From Trifolium pratense (Eukaryota > Streptophyta > Magnoliopsida > Fabales > Fabaceae): DNA of 64,000 bases. Each line of letters starts with the position of its first letter. Position 1 is the stretch's first letter. Position numbers and translations under genes: made by a program. This document shows positions 44,337 to 56,700 of the stretch, in pieces. A model generated the notes under the pieces. The model was given only the letters and a program-made list of their open reading frames with translations, was not told the DNA's origin and made no database searches. The stretch lies in contig NC_060060.1 in the NCBI RefSeq assembly GCF_020283565.1, positions 72,773,257 to 72,837,256 of the forward strand, written 5' to 3'.

Positions 44337-45197
44337 TGAAGTAGCAATAAATGTCACAAGAAAGGGGGGGTTTGAATTGTGACCCTTTTTAAAAATCTTT
44401 TAAGTTAGTTTAAAATAACTCAAGACAATATTTCTTTTAATTGGTTAGTTAACAATTAACAAAGAAATATAGTTAGCAACAATAAAATAAACAATATATA
44501 AATGAACAAAATAAATACTGTGTTAGTTGCTGAATAAGTAAATGTTTAAGGCCCAGAGCACTCTGGTATTACTCAGTTAGTTAGTTTAGTATGTTTTAAG
44601 GATTTTAGAGTCCAAGAGAAAAACACACAAAAGTTATCCTGGTTCACCCAACTTGGGCTAGTCCAGTCCTCACAGTCCTTGTGAGATTGTCCACTATAAA
44701 TGCTCAGATCAGAACCTTCTGCTTCACATCAAAAACTTGATCACAACTGGATCAATACAATCTGCTTTTCTTCACTCGAAAAGACTTTTACACAAATGCT
44801 TTTCTTCACTCGAAAAGACTTTCACACAAATGCTTTTCTTCACTCGAAAAGACTTTCACACAAACACTCAATCTAACATGAAAGAAAGACTTGAGAGGGT
44901 TACAATATTTGTGGGGAATATGGGTTAAATCAACTCAAGTGAGAGATTGATAATAGCAAGCTTTGTCTATTTGTTTTTCACAAATTTATGATATATCTTT
45001 GATGCTTTGCTTTGCTTTTGAAGAGTTTATTACTTGTTGATTTTTGCTTCAACTAAGTATATGATTTGATTCTTTTTGCAAACTCTTAATCTTCTCTTCA
45101 TGTAGCTCCATTGTATTTATAGGCAAATATAACCTTGGAGGAGCGTATGAGAGAGGGATTTGAATTTCAAATCCAACTTGACATGTCACAATGTTGT
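44337..45197 (-). repeat. Partial Sirevirus-like LTR, inverted
   Basis: Minus strand ends GGGTTTGAATTGTGACCC-inverse ... GCTACTTCA, as the LTR at 27493-29065 does, but the rest is a different family. Three tandem 34-bp units (TGCTTTTCTTCACTCGAAAA...) lie at 44,762-44,868, and a minus-strand TATAAATACAATGGAG box at about 45,112-45,122. It is interrupted at 45,198 by a CACTA terminus, and the remaining LTR part was not identified. Confidence 0.7.
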
Positions 45198-45499
45198 CAC
45201 TAGTACAAATATGACATATTACTAAAGCGTTTACATCAGTGGAAGAGATGTCAGATGTGAAAAGTAATATGGAGTACTCTTTACATCTGGTTTCAATTGT
45301 ACTTGATGTGAAAAATACATAGACACAACTTATTACATCTGATCAAAATATCCTCAGATGAAAAGCTAAACGCGGTGGCAATCCTGTAATTATGGTGACA
45401 ATTGTCTAAAATACGTTTATATCGGCCCATAATATGCCCAGATGTAAAAAGTCTTATGTGATTTTTTATTTTATTTGAATGGAAATTAATATAAACTTC

Positions 45500-46712
45500 A
45501 CTCACGCAAAAAAAAAAAAAAACCTAATCTTCTCGAACTCGTTCTCTCTCTCTCGAACCCTAGCCTCCAATCCCTAATTGAAGATCAAGGCTTCCTGAAC
45601 GCGAGGCACAAATTAAATTTCATCTTTGTTTTCACGATTTCCCTCAAAACAAAACCCAGATCCTCTTCCCTGCCATAATTTTTCTTCGCCCTAGCTCTTC
45701 TTCGCCTTTGTTCGTCTTCATCGTAGCTTCTGCCACCGCAGTTCCTCTTGTCGCCGCCATATCTCTTCCTCAACGAAGGTTTCACTGCTCTCTCTTCCTC
45801 CCTCTCTCCCCGTGTCTTCAATTTTTAATTATGTTAACTTTTGTCTTCCATTTATTGAATCTTGTCTTGTTAATTTCTGGATTCTTCTCTTGTTTGATTT
45901 TGAGTTTATGTGTTCAATTTCCATTTCCATGTCCTATAATTTAGGGCTTTTGAGTTTAGTGGTATAATATTGTTCAATTTGTATCCATTAATCTAGGTTT
46001 TTGAGTTTAGTGGTATTGTTCAATTTTATCATCCTCTGCCTTAGTTTGCAGTTTATATAGATCTAGGTATGTTTGTGCCTGCTTTACTGTTAATTGTGAT
46101 TTTAACAAGTTTTATTATCATTGTGTGTTTTAATTTCTCTAATGATAATAAAACTTGTATTTTAATTGTGTTTTAATTTCTCTAATGTTAATTGTGAATT
46201 TGTATTCTGGGTTTGTGAACTTTTTGTTAATCTTTCACTTAATAATTAAACTTGTAGCTATTGCGGTATACATGTATTAATGATACTATACATTTTATAT
46301 GCATCATGGTTTTATTATAAGGTAAGTGATTTGTGTGGTTTGTTATAGAAGTTTTTTTTTTTTTTTTTTTTCATGTTTATCTTACTCAATTGTTCTTCTT
46401 TTATAGATGAAAATGATGATTACTAAATTATAAATGAAGCATATGTGTGATCCATTCAGCATCAGTTCCTTCAATCTGAGCAAACAAAGAGTTCGGCGTA
46501 TGTATACATGTACAGTCCTCATATCCTTTACTTTTTAATTCCTTGTGTACTTGGTTTAACTGTTTCGCTATCAACCAATGTGTTAAAAGTTAATACCGCC
46601 AAAAGAGTGTTATGAAAAGGGATTGTTGTAAATATATATAATAATAGAGGAAGACTTGAAATTTAGGAATAGCATCATAAGAAATATATGAAATGATTAA
46701 GATCTTTTACTC
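45500..46712 (+). other. Leader-like region of the outer CACTA
   Basis: Pyrimidine-rich sequence (CTCTCTCTCTCGAACCCTAGCC, GCCACCGCAGTTCCTC) at 45,540-45,800 looks like a plant 5' UTR followed by an intron. No long coding exon follows. A 115-bp block (46,204-46,318) recurs at 46,826-46,944. Confidence 0.45.
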
Positions 46713-46729
46713 ATGGTAGTTCTAAACTG

Positions 46730-46823
46730 GCTTAATTTATATTGTGATAACAAAGGTGCTTTTTGTATTGCAGCTAACCCCATCTTTCACAAATGGACAG
46801 ACCATATTGAGATTGATTGTCAA
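46730..46823 (+). pseudogene. Copia RNase H shard
   Basis: Reads LYCDNKGAFCIAANPIFHKW then TDHIEIDCQ, the C-terminal RNase H region of a Ty1-copia polyprotein. Only about 95 bp remain, bounded on the right by a duplicated block of local sequence. It is not related in position to the copia at 4569. Confidence 0.8.
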
Positions 46824-47294
46824 TGGTATTCTGGGTTTGTGAACTTTTTGTTAATCTTTCACTTAATAATTAAACTTGTAGCTATTGCGGTATACATTTA
46901 ATGATACTATAGTAATATACATTTTATATGCATCATGGTTTTAAGTGTATGATACACTTAAAACTGATACTAGTAGTATACATTTTATATGCTGGCCTTT
47001 TCTTTTCTTTGCTTACAAAGGTGATTGTACCTGATACTTGTAATATACACTTAAAACTGATACTATTAATATACATTTTATAAGTTAGTTTGTGAATAGG
47101 ATTTGAAAGGGTGTTATTCTATCAAAATTTGGTTTTTATCTTTTTGTTCTTCTTTTGGTTTGTGGGCGTGTTGCCCTGGTAGTCTCTTTTTTAGTTTTGT
47201 TTCCTATTGTAAGATTAGGATATATTCCCATCGGGTACGAAACCAATACTTTAATTGGTGTTACAATGTTTTAACTTAATTTCACAACATAGGT

Positions 47295-47351
47295 ATGGAT
47301 CGTAGTTGGATGAAAGCTAGTAGATTAAGTGCCGAGTTTGAACAGGGCTAA
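47295..47351 (+). pseudogene. TNP2 transposase start, relic
   Basis: MDRSWMKASRLSAEFEQG followed by TAA matches the start of the transposase-associated domain of the intact inner TNP2 (MDRSWMRANRLSTEYRHG). It shows that the outer CACTA once carried its own TNP2 gene on plus. The rest has gone. Confidence 0.8.
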
Positions 47352-48791
47352 GCAAGGGCTATATCGATATCTTCTGTGAACTTACTATTTGGGACACAGG
47401 TGTGTATATACTATAGAGTGTTTTGTTCAATCCGGGTAGCTTGTGATTCATAGAGTGTTTCTATTGAATCATTTGTTAATTGAAGTCACAAAATGACTTA
47501 TAAAATAGCATTGGATCTATTGCAGCTGGACAGGAATGACTTACAAAATGACTTATAAAATAACTTTGATGTAAATTTCTTGGCTGTGGTACTGAGGCTT
47601 CAATTTTTTTTTCCAGCCACATTTTTAAAAAAATACATAGATAGGAAGGATTATCATGTATAAATTCCTGTATTAGTTGTTGTACTTTCAATATTTAGAA
47701 TTTGTTTGAGCTTATACATAAGTTTTTGTCTTCATAATATTGCTGGTGTTTTTTCAGTGAAGCTGATGAGGATTAGATTGAATTGGAATTACCATCTGAA
47801 TAGCTATTCTTTGATTAAAATTTCTGTGCTAGAACTAATTAAAACCTATACAAATATTGATACTTTTGATTTGAATTATGAAGTGTTTCTTTTCTTTATT
47901 TTCCATGTTTTAATAATATATGTATAATTTTTTAACATATTAATCTGTTATAGGTGTTGTTAATGCTATAGTCATATCATAATTTTCATTGTGACTTTGG
48001 ATGTGATGATTATTTCCCCAGATGATCGAAGCTGAAATAACTGTGCGAAATTTGTTTCTCTTTTTTGAGAAATCAAGCCAAATAATCTGATCCAATTTGC
48101 ATTCTTAAATTGTATATTTATGATAAAATATTTAAATGTTTGAATGTTCTGTTTTGTGAGTAAGTATTTCCTGCTTTATGTGTATTTATTTGATTGCTTA
48201 TTATATGATTGTATTTTAAGATGGATGTGATGATTATTTCCCCAGATGATCGAAGCTGAAATATCTGTGCGAATTTTGTTTCTCATTAGAGAAATCAAGC
48301 CAAATAATCTGATCCATCTTTACAATCTGAATTAGTTGTTACATCACTAATGTCTACAAGCAAACATGTCTCTAGTACCATGCACATGTTGACTTTGTAC
48401 CATTTGATTGATAAGTCAGTTGTTACTCATTTGATTTATTATTGTGATTTATGTATATACTGGTATAAATTAGCATGCAAACGATGCAGGATATGTCTTA
48501 CTTGTGCACATAGAATTGACTAACTTATATGTGTTTTATACTTGGTTGGTTGTTGTAAATTTCTAATATTTTTTTTATGGTTCAATTGGTCGTATAATTA
48601 TTCTTGGAGAACAAGTAAAGGGTATATGACACTAGAACTCTTAATTTTAGCAATGAGTATATCCTACTACTTAGAGAATGTATTCTCCGAATATCAATAA
48701 ACAGATGTTTAATGCTTGCACTACTTTCTGTGTGGATAGCAAGTTTGGCTTGTCTTTTACATTTATCATATTCAATCTTGCTCATTTCTAG
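47352..48791. other. Noncoding interior of the outer CACTA with a 95-bp duplication
   Basis: AT-rich. The block GGATGTGATGATTATTTCCC...CAAATAATCTGATCCA occurs at about 47,998-48,093 and again at 48,222-48,316. No coding region recognised. Confidence 0.5.
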
Positions 48792-48999
48792 AACCTGACT
48801 GGAAGACAAGGAATGACGAGGGATCCGGTGATGAGGAGTGCTGCTAATGGAAGGCAGAATGGTTTCACTGAGGATGAATTGTCAGATTCTGCGGCAAGCT
48901 CAGAATTTTCTACCACACAAGTAGGAAATAGTATCAATGGTTCTCTTCCAAAAAGTAAGGCTTATATGTTAGCAGGGGATGCTTCTATGTGCAAAGTTA
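48792..48999 (+). pseudogene. Captured exon of an unidentified host gene, cut by the inner CACTA
   Basis: After a TTTCTAG acceptor the frame reads NLTGRQGMTRDPVMRSAANG, RQNGFTEDELSDSAASSEFS ..., rich in Ser and acidic residues. It ends in GDASMCKV at the insertion. It resumes at 58,380-58,389 (MQK) and ends at an AAAAG/GTATG donor. The next exon would be the transporter fragment at 58,507, and the joined phase is open. I do not recognise the source gene. Confidence 0.6.
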
Positions 49000-49017
49000 C
49001 ACTAGTGCAGAAAGGGG

Positions 49018-49650
49018 ATTCCACTACCGGCCAAATAGGGATTCCACTACTGGCCGCGGCCGGTAGTAAACACACTCGTCGTTGTAAGTCAATACTTTCC
49101 ACGACGGGTCTTTTTATACCCGTCGTGGTATGTCAGGTTTCTACTGTATTATTAATTAAATTTATGAGGATTCCACGACGGTTTTTACAAATACCGGTAG
49201 TGGTATGTATGAGATTCCACTACGGGTATTTTCAATATCCGTAGTGGTATGTATGGTTTTCATTTTTTTTTTTTTTATAGTCTGGGATTCCACTACCGGT
49301 ATTTGTAAACACCGGTAGTGGTATGTATGGTTTTCATTTTTTTTTTTTTATAGTCTGGGATTCCACTACCGGTATTTGTAAATACCGGTAGTGGTATGTA
49401 TGGTTTTCATTTTTTTTTTTTTTATAGTCTGGGATTCCACTACCGGTATTTGTAAATACCGGTAGTGGTATGTATGGTTTTCATTTTTTTTTTTTTTAGA
49501 GTCTGGGATTCCACTACCGGTATTTGGTTTTCATTTTTTTTTTTTTAGAATCTGGGATTCCACTACCGGTATTTGTAAATACCGGTAGTGGTATGTTAGT
49601 TTTCACTACTGATTGTTATAAATATCAGTAGTGGTATGTTAGTTTTATTT
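49018..49650. repeat. Left subterminal repeats of the inner CACTA
   Basis: Palindromic units CCACTACCGGTATTTGTAAA/TACCGGTAGTGG, separated by poly-T spacers, repeat at about 77-bp spacing at least five times (49,288-49,610). More diverged CCACGACGG and CCACTACGGG variants lie nearer the terminus. These are the usual TNPA-binding arrays. Confidence 0.88.
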
Positions 49651-49949
49651 TTTTTTTTCGTTTTTTTGTAGCATCCTGTGCCTGCATATTAGTAGTGCAG
49701 GTGTGTAGTTTTGTAAACATGACCAAATTTCATCACAGACCCCAAAGAATGAGCCATTGCTGCTAGTGCTAAAGCTATATGTTAAAAATCAGTTGCACTA
49801 GCAACCAATAACCACACAACAATTGCCTTTAAATTTCCAACATCTTGATGCAAATTAGATAAGAAAGTAGCAAGATCATTTCCATCAAACAATTCATGTG
49901 CAGTTAAACTATGCTTCTCAGCAACAGCATCATAAAATTCCATCACCTG

Positions 49950-50110
49950 ATAAACAGTCCTAAAATACCAATTCCTAAAATACCAATCCTAAAATACCAA
50001 TTCCTAAAATACCAATTCTAAAATACCAATCCTTCATAAAATACCAATTCCATCACAAAAATACCAATTCTAATACCAATTCCTTCATAAAACCATCCTA
50101 AAATAGTCCA
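49950..50110. repeat. Short tandem repeat ATACCAATTCCTAAA
   Basis: Roughly ten units of 10-20 bp (AAAATACCAATTCC) lie downstream of the TNPA-like stop, probably in its 3' UTR. Confidence 0.75.
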
Positions 50111-50355
50111 AAATAAACAGTCCAAAACAGTGAGAATGCACATCCGAGCCAAAATACCAATTCCATCACCTGATCTGCTTCCAAGACTCAAACTAAAGCT
50201 AATAACCAATTCATCACCCTGCAGAATCTCAAATTTGACAGAAACAAAGTTCAAATAAACAAGTGTAAACTAAAATTGCTGCAATGTATTGAATAGACCA
50301 ATTTGCAAAAACAAAGTTCAAATAATTAACTATTCTATAACTCACCAGATAAATC

Positions 50356-53300
50356 TTAACCCTCCAATAACTCCAAAAAATATGTTGACCAACGTAATCG
50401 CAATTCATACATCTCCTCAGCTGTTAACTCTTTTGGGTCATTAAATACCTACAATAAGTAAATAATAATATAAAACTATTCTTGACTCGGTTATAAAAAA
50501 TTATTGATGTATAAAAAATAAAAATTATTACCTCCATCCAAGAATCAGTTATCTTAGCAGTGACAATGTCCAACATATTTTTCATTACATAGTATCCACA
50601 GTCATTTGAATTATATTGTTTCCTCGCCTACAAATTATATATAGTAACATTTGATCAAAAAATACCACACTTACTTATCAAAAAAGTAAATATATATAAA
50701 GTTAGAATACCACACTTACTTGTGGATAAAGCCATACGGTATTGTTCTTTCTATTGCCATTCGCCATTTGATCAACCGTAAAAACACTAATTCATAAGAA
50801 AAAAAAGCCGCATAAAATCATATAAAATTTGTAATAATTTATGTTTATAGTATATAACCAAAACCCCTAAAGTATAAACTTAATTACCTTGAAACAATTT
50901 TCTCCATTATTGGATTAAGTTTCCAATGTAGTGAACAAATAACAACCACGGTATTTATCTTTGGACAAAGTACTATCAACTGCCAATGTCCTCTGTACGC
51001 GTGCGTGGAAGCAGTATTATATTGTTAATAACTATGAGTTATAAAAAATAAATAAGTATTAAAAAAATACACAAATTCATACAAACTTACCCATGGTTAA
51101 ATGGTAATAATTGACACTCTTTCTTTTCATTTTGTAACTTATGCTGGATGTATTTCTTGCATTTACTTTGAGATATTCTCTGATCACTTTTTTTCCCAGC
51201 ATCACCAACAATGTTCAGAAAAGTTGGTTCCAAAATTCCATATACATTTGTGGTGTTGTTTTCAATGCATAAACTATGAATGTACCTGAATATAATTTTA
51301 AAGTTAGGAGAGATATATAACATATTAACAGATATTGAGATAGTAGTAAATAAGAAAGTACACTTACGAGCACCAAACACTTAGAGTACTCATGTCGAGC
51401 CAAATAAAACCCACCAACAACTCTCTTATACACTTGCAAGACATGAGAAAATTAGTACACATTGAACAATGACTTAATTCTACATCCAAATGATCATCAC
51501 CCCTTTTCAGAACCATCATTAACAATTTCTGAACATCGTCCATGTTATCTTGAGCCTCTGCTGCCTCTGCTACCGGTGCAGGAGAACGACTTCCTTTTGC
51601 GCTTTCAGTGACAACAACCTCCTTGAGTTCATTTTGCATCTTGACCGGTGCAGGAGAACAACTCCCTTTTGCGCTTCCGGTGACAACAAGTTGTTCAGTT
51701 TGCGCTTCAGGTACCATGACTCTATTATTTGTATCAGAGGTTTGGGATAAACCCATGGACTTTAGTGTCTCCATAAGAGAATCTTGCATCATCTTACGCT
51801 CTTGCGCCAACTTTTCCTCAAACTTAGCTTCCAAATCTGCTTTAAATGCTGCTAGTTGCTCTTTGACATCTATACCTTGACTTTGACGTGAAACCTTTGA
51901 TCTTCCCCAGTAAGTGGTAATGTTATGTTTTTTTCCAACACCACGAACACTACCACCATGCTCAGGTGTTCCAATGGCTTCTGTTAGGACATCGTGACGT
52001 CTCGTTGGAACAAAGTCACCCTTTTTTGAGTCTTCAACAATTTTCTCCTACAACATGCACAAACAAAGTCACAATATAGTAAATAATTGTGTTACTTGAA
52101 GCAAAAGCATGATTATAATGTTACTTACAATTTTCTCAGCAACTTTTTTTACAGGCTCGGATGTGAATTCTCCCCCTTTCTTTTGTCGTGCTCTCGTCCA
52201 TGTCTCATAGCGTTCCGGTGGAGATGGATGACGATCATCATCAGTTAAGCCAGAACTATCTTTTGATAAGGACAATCTCTTTTCATTGATCATCTGCTCC
52301 TCGAGCCTCTTATACCCTCCACGGGATAATACATGTGGGTAAACATTCTTTGCATGATTCTCCCTACCCTTTTGACTTTTTTCCTATTATAAACTCAAAT
52401 AATTAGTAATGTAAAAATCACATTCAGCAGTTTCAGCAGTTTCAGCAGACTTAGGCAATGTTAAAGACAGTTTCAGTCAAGTTTCAGTCAAGTTTCAGTT
52501 TCAGTCAAGTTTCAGCAGACTACCAACAATGTTAAAGACAGTTTCAGTCACAGTTTCAGCAGTTTAGGCAATGTTTTAACGCAGTTTCAGCAGAATCACA
52601 GTTTTAGGCAATGTTAAAGACAGAAACAGCAGTTTCCGCGCGGTTTTAGCGCAGTTTTAGCGCGGTTTTAGCGCGGTTTTAGCGCAGTAGCAGCAGTCAA
52701 GACATAAAAATCACAAAATCACAAATCACAAAACACAATATTTAACACAGTAGCAGCAGTAGCAGCAGTCAACACAGTTTAATGATTTTGAAATTACACT
52801 AACCTTAAAATCAGAGGTCTGTCGATACTTCACAAACTCTTCCTATATATCTTTTTTGATGTAAGGATACTTGACGTATGGAGGAACGTCATCTGGTTTG
52901 GGGTCTGTGATATAAGTTCTAGTCAACCGTGATTTAAAATCTTTCCACCGCTCCGCCGCATAGTGAAACCATATTTTCTTAAAATGATCATTCCTTTTTG
53001 CATCATCAAACTCGGGTATAACAAAAATAGCCTAAAATATTTACATTAAAAAATTTGGTGTTAGCATAAGATGTATTTGATATGATAATAAAATATAACA
53101 AAATGTTGAATTTCAAATACCTTAATATCTGTCCACATAGCATTTTTTACTCCTTCAGGTATATGTTTCCACAACTCTTTCGCAATACTGCATCTTTCTC
53201 GAGTAAGAAGTGCTACGTAACTCTTAAAATGGGAGGCATTGTTACCATAACACTCTCCAGTTTCTAGATCAAACTGGAGAGGGATCTTTATACCCGTTTT

Positions 53301-53396
53301 ACGAACGTTTTCAATTGCTTTCAACATAGTGGGACCTCTAACACTTTTTTTATTACGTTGACTAGTTTCAGCAGAGTTGTCGGTTGAATCAGCCAT
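50356..53396 (-). pseudogene. TNPA-like CACTA protein with Ulp1-type C-terminus
   Basis: A multi-exon gene. First exon 53396-53121 (MADSTDNSAETSQRNKKSVR, then TMLKAIENVRKTGIKIPLQF). Second exon 53031-52804 (FKKIWFHYAAERWKDFKSRL). Then about 52384-52130 and 52047-51380 (PERYETWTRARQKKGGEFTS; coiled-coil KADLEAKFEEKLAQERKMMQ). Short exons follow down to 50356. The last ones read NSNDCGYYVMKNMLDIVTAK and FNDPKELTAEEMYELRLRWS, as in Ulp1/C48 SUMO proteases, with a candidate catalytic Cys in the DCG motif. The front part is the plant En/Spm transposase family that binds subterminal repeats. An in-frame TAG at about 52,842 in exon 2 (KKDI*EEF, Trp expected) breaks it, unless it is spliced around. 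Exon borders in the 3' half are approximate. Confidence 0.75.
52425..52770. repeat. Repeat-rich intron of the TNPA-like gene
   Basis: Many direct repeats of GTTTCAGTCAA, TTTCAGCAGA and GTTTTAGCGCG, with CAGCAGTAGCAGCAGT at the end. The G/C-bearing motifs make it stand out from the AT-rich context. Confidence 0.8.
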
Positions 53397-53776
53397 ATCG
53401 TATCTGTTTACACAAAACACAAAAAAGTTATATTGTCGGTTGAATCAGATTATGCAGAAAAAATTATGCAGAAAAAAAAATTATGCAGAAAATGGTTCTA
53501 ACCATTTTAAATATCAAATTATGCAGAAAAAAAAATAAGCACAAGCTCATAATTAAACATAAGTTATATTGCCCAGAATCTCAAAACAGATTTCTTAAGG
53601 TTCAAGTATTTAAACAATACAGCAGTAGCAGAAGTTTTTTTTCAAAACATAAAAGCTAAAAACTAACAGTACATATTCAAAACATTACAGATGCATTACA
53701 TAAACAGCACATCAAAACATAATCAAAATAAAAGGAGAAAAGCAATGATATGCTAGCATCTGCAGCTTTTTCTTCT

Positions 53777-56700
53777 CTAATCCCATATTCCTTCGTCATG
53801 ATCTAAACGAATAGCTGCATGCACATCATCCTCTTCGTTTTCTTCAATGAAGGTAGGCACATCTGATGAGAAAGGAGGAATTTCGGAAATATCAAGCTCT
53901 TGATTTTCATAACTACCATGCACATTTTTTCCTTGTAGAACCACCGACCACCGTTCATTAGAAGGATCTTTGACATAAAACACTTGTTTTGCTTGGGATG
54001 CCATGATGAAAGGTTCGTCTTTATAAGCTAACTTGCAAAGATCAACTATTGTAAATCCTAATTCATCAATTCTCACACCATTGTTGATATCAATCCATTT
54101 ACATTTAAATAAAGGCACTTTAAACACAACGTAATCAACCTCCCAGATCTCTTCAATCACCCCAAAGTAGGGTGTAGATGCCATAACCGGATTTTTATCT
54201 TTGGAACTAGAGAAGTGCATGGACTCTGCCACAATCATAACCCCACTATTTTGCATGGTACTGCGGTCATCCTTTGATTTTGTATAAAAGGAAGTTTTGT
54301 TAATATCATATGCACTCCAAGTCAATATGTTACATTTAGGCTCATAGGACAACCACTTTATTGTATCGGAAACACTATCATCTTGGCAGACCTTTTCTTT
54401 AAACCACTCTGAGAATTTCTTATTATGCTCTCTTAACACCCATTTTTCATTCATCTTATCGTGCATTTTCTTTATGATGCTTTTGTGAGCAGACAAGTAA
54501 GGTTGAACTTCATCAGTGTTATTCAATATATACAAATGCGCTTGAAGAATTATATCAATATGCATGCTCTTGACATTTAAACCTTGCGTGCCCACACCGT
54601 CACATCTTCCATCATGACGAGACTTGGGAACCCCTATAGCATCCACTTCTGACAAATAGTTTGAACAAAACTCAATAGCTTCTTCTGCAATGTACCTCTC
54701 AACAATCGAAGCTTCCGGACGGTGTGGGTTTTTTGTATACCCTTTTAGGATCTTCATGTATCGCTCTATTGGATACATCCACCGTAAATAAATTGGGCCA
54801 CACAATCTAATCTCCCTTACTAGATGAACAATCAAATGAACCATAATGTCAAAAAATGAAGGAGGAAAATACATCTCCAATTGACACAAGATAACTGCAG
54901 CTTCGTTTTCCAACTCGTCTAACTTCAATGGATCAATTGCTTTACAACATATTGCATTGAAGAATAAGCACAACCTGCATATAGCTTTCCTAACATTATC
55001 GGGCAATATCCCACGAATAGCCACAGGTAGTAGTTGTTGCATCAAGACATGACAATCATGAGATTTTAAGCCGATTAATTTGAGATCTTTCATTGATACA
55101 AGGCTCTTGACATTTGACGAGTAACCATGTGGCACTTTGATACTTTGTAAACACTTGCAAAAACTTGTTTTCTCGTCTTTAGACAAAGTGTGACACGCGG
55201 GAGGCAAATATGTCTTGTCATTGATTTTTTGTGGTAATAACTCTTGTCGTATACCCATCAAATCCATATCAAGACGAGCATGTGCACCATCTTTTGTCTT
55301 GCCTTTAATGTCGAGAAGTGTTCCAATTACACTATCACATACATTTTTCTCCACGTGCATCACATCAATACAATGTCTTACATCAAGACTAGACCAATAT
55401 GGAAGATCAAAGAACACTGACCTCTTTTTCCATATACTTTTCACAACAGGCTGCTTTTTCCTTTTGACACTTTCACTTTCGGCTTTTGGCACTTTCGCTT
55501 TTGGCACTCTCCCTTTTGGCTTTTGGCACTTTCCGAAGACAACATTAATGTCTCGTTGTCGTTCATAAACTTCCTCTCCAGTTAAGGGCGTTGGAGCAAC
55601 ACCATTCTCTTGGTCTCCGTCAAAAGCTTTTCGCAATCTACGATATGGATGATAACGATTTAGAAATTTTCGGTGGCCAAGATAAACAGTCTTCTTTCCA
55701 TTTTTCAGTTGCTTATAACATGTTTTTTTTTCACATATGGGACACGCATTATGCCCTTTAACGGAATACCCAGACAAATTGCCGTATGCCGGAAAGTCGT
55801 TGATGGTGCAAAACAACATGGCACGCATGTTGAACTGTTCACCAGAATACGAATCAAAAACATCCACTCCTTCCTCCCACAACACTTTCAAATCATCAAT
55901 TAGTGGACTTAGATAAACATCTATGTCATTTCCTGGTTGTCTTGGGCCTGAAATCATCATCGATAACATAATATATTTACGCTTCATGCACAACCAAGGA
56001 GATAGGTTGTAAATCATCAGGAGAACAGGCCATGAACTATGGTTAGTACTTTGATTACCAAACGGATTCATTCCATCAGTAGCAAGTCCAAGTCTAAGGT
56101 TTCTCGACTCTTTGCCAAAATTTGGAAACAAAGAGTCAATTTTCTTCCATTGCAAAGAATCAGCTACATGGCGAATTTGGCCATCACATTTTCTCTCTTC
56201 TGCATGCCATCTAAGATTCTTTGCGTCATTTGCATTAGCAAACAATCTCTTGAACCTTGAAATTATTGGTAGGTACCATACGACTTTCGCGGGAGGACCC
56301 GTTTTGGTCACCTCATCATCACTAGAATCACCATCTTTCTTTTTGTAGCGAGACGCCTTACATGTCGGACAATGATTATAGTTTACAAACTCTTTTCGGT
56401 ATAATATACAATCATTAGGGCATGCATGTATCTTTTCATACTCCAAACCCATTGGACACAATACTTTTTTCGCCTCGTAATAACGATTTGGCATTACATT
56501 ACCTTCTGGAAGCATTTGTATCAACAATTCAAGCAATTCAGTGAAACTTTTGTCGGTCCACCCATTTTTTGCTTTCAAATTAAACAATTTTAACACCGCA
56601 GACAAACGGGTAAAATTTGTGCATCCCGGATACAATGGTTCATCCTTGTCACTGCATAAAGTTTCATACACATGCGCCCTCTTAAACGAATCTTCTCCAA

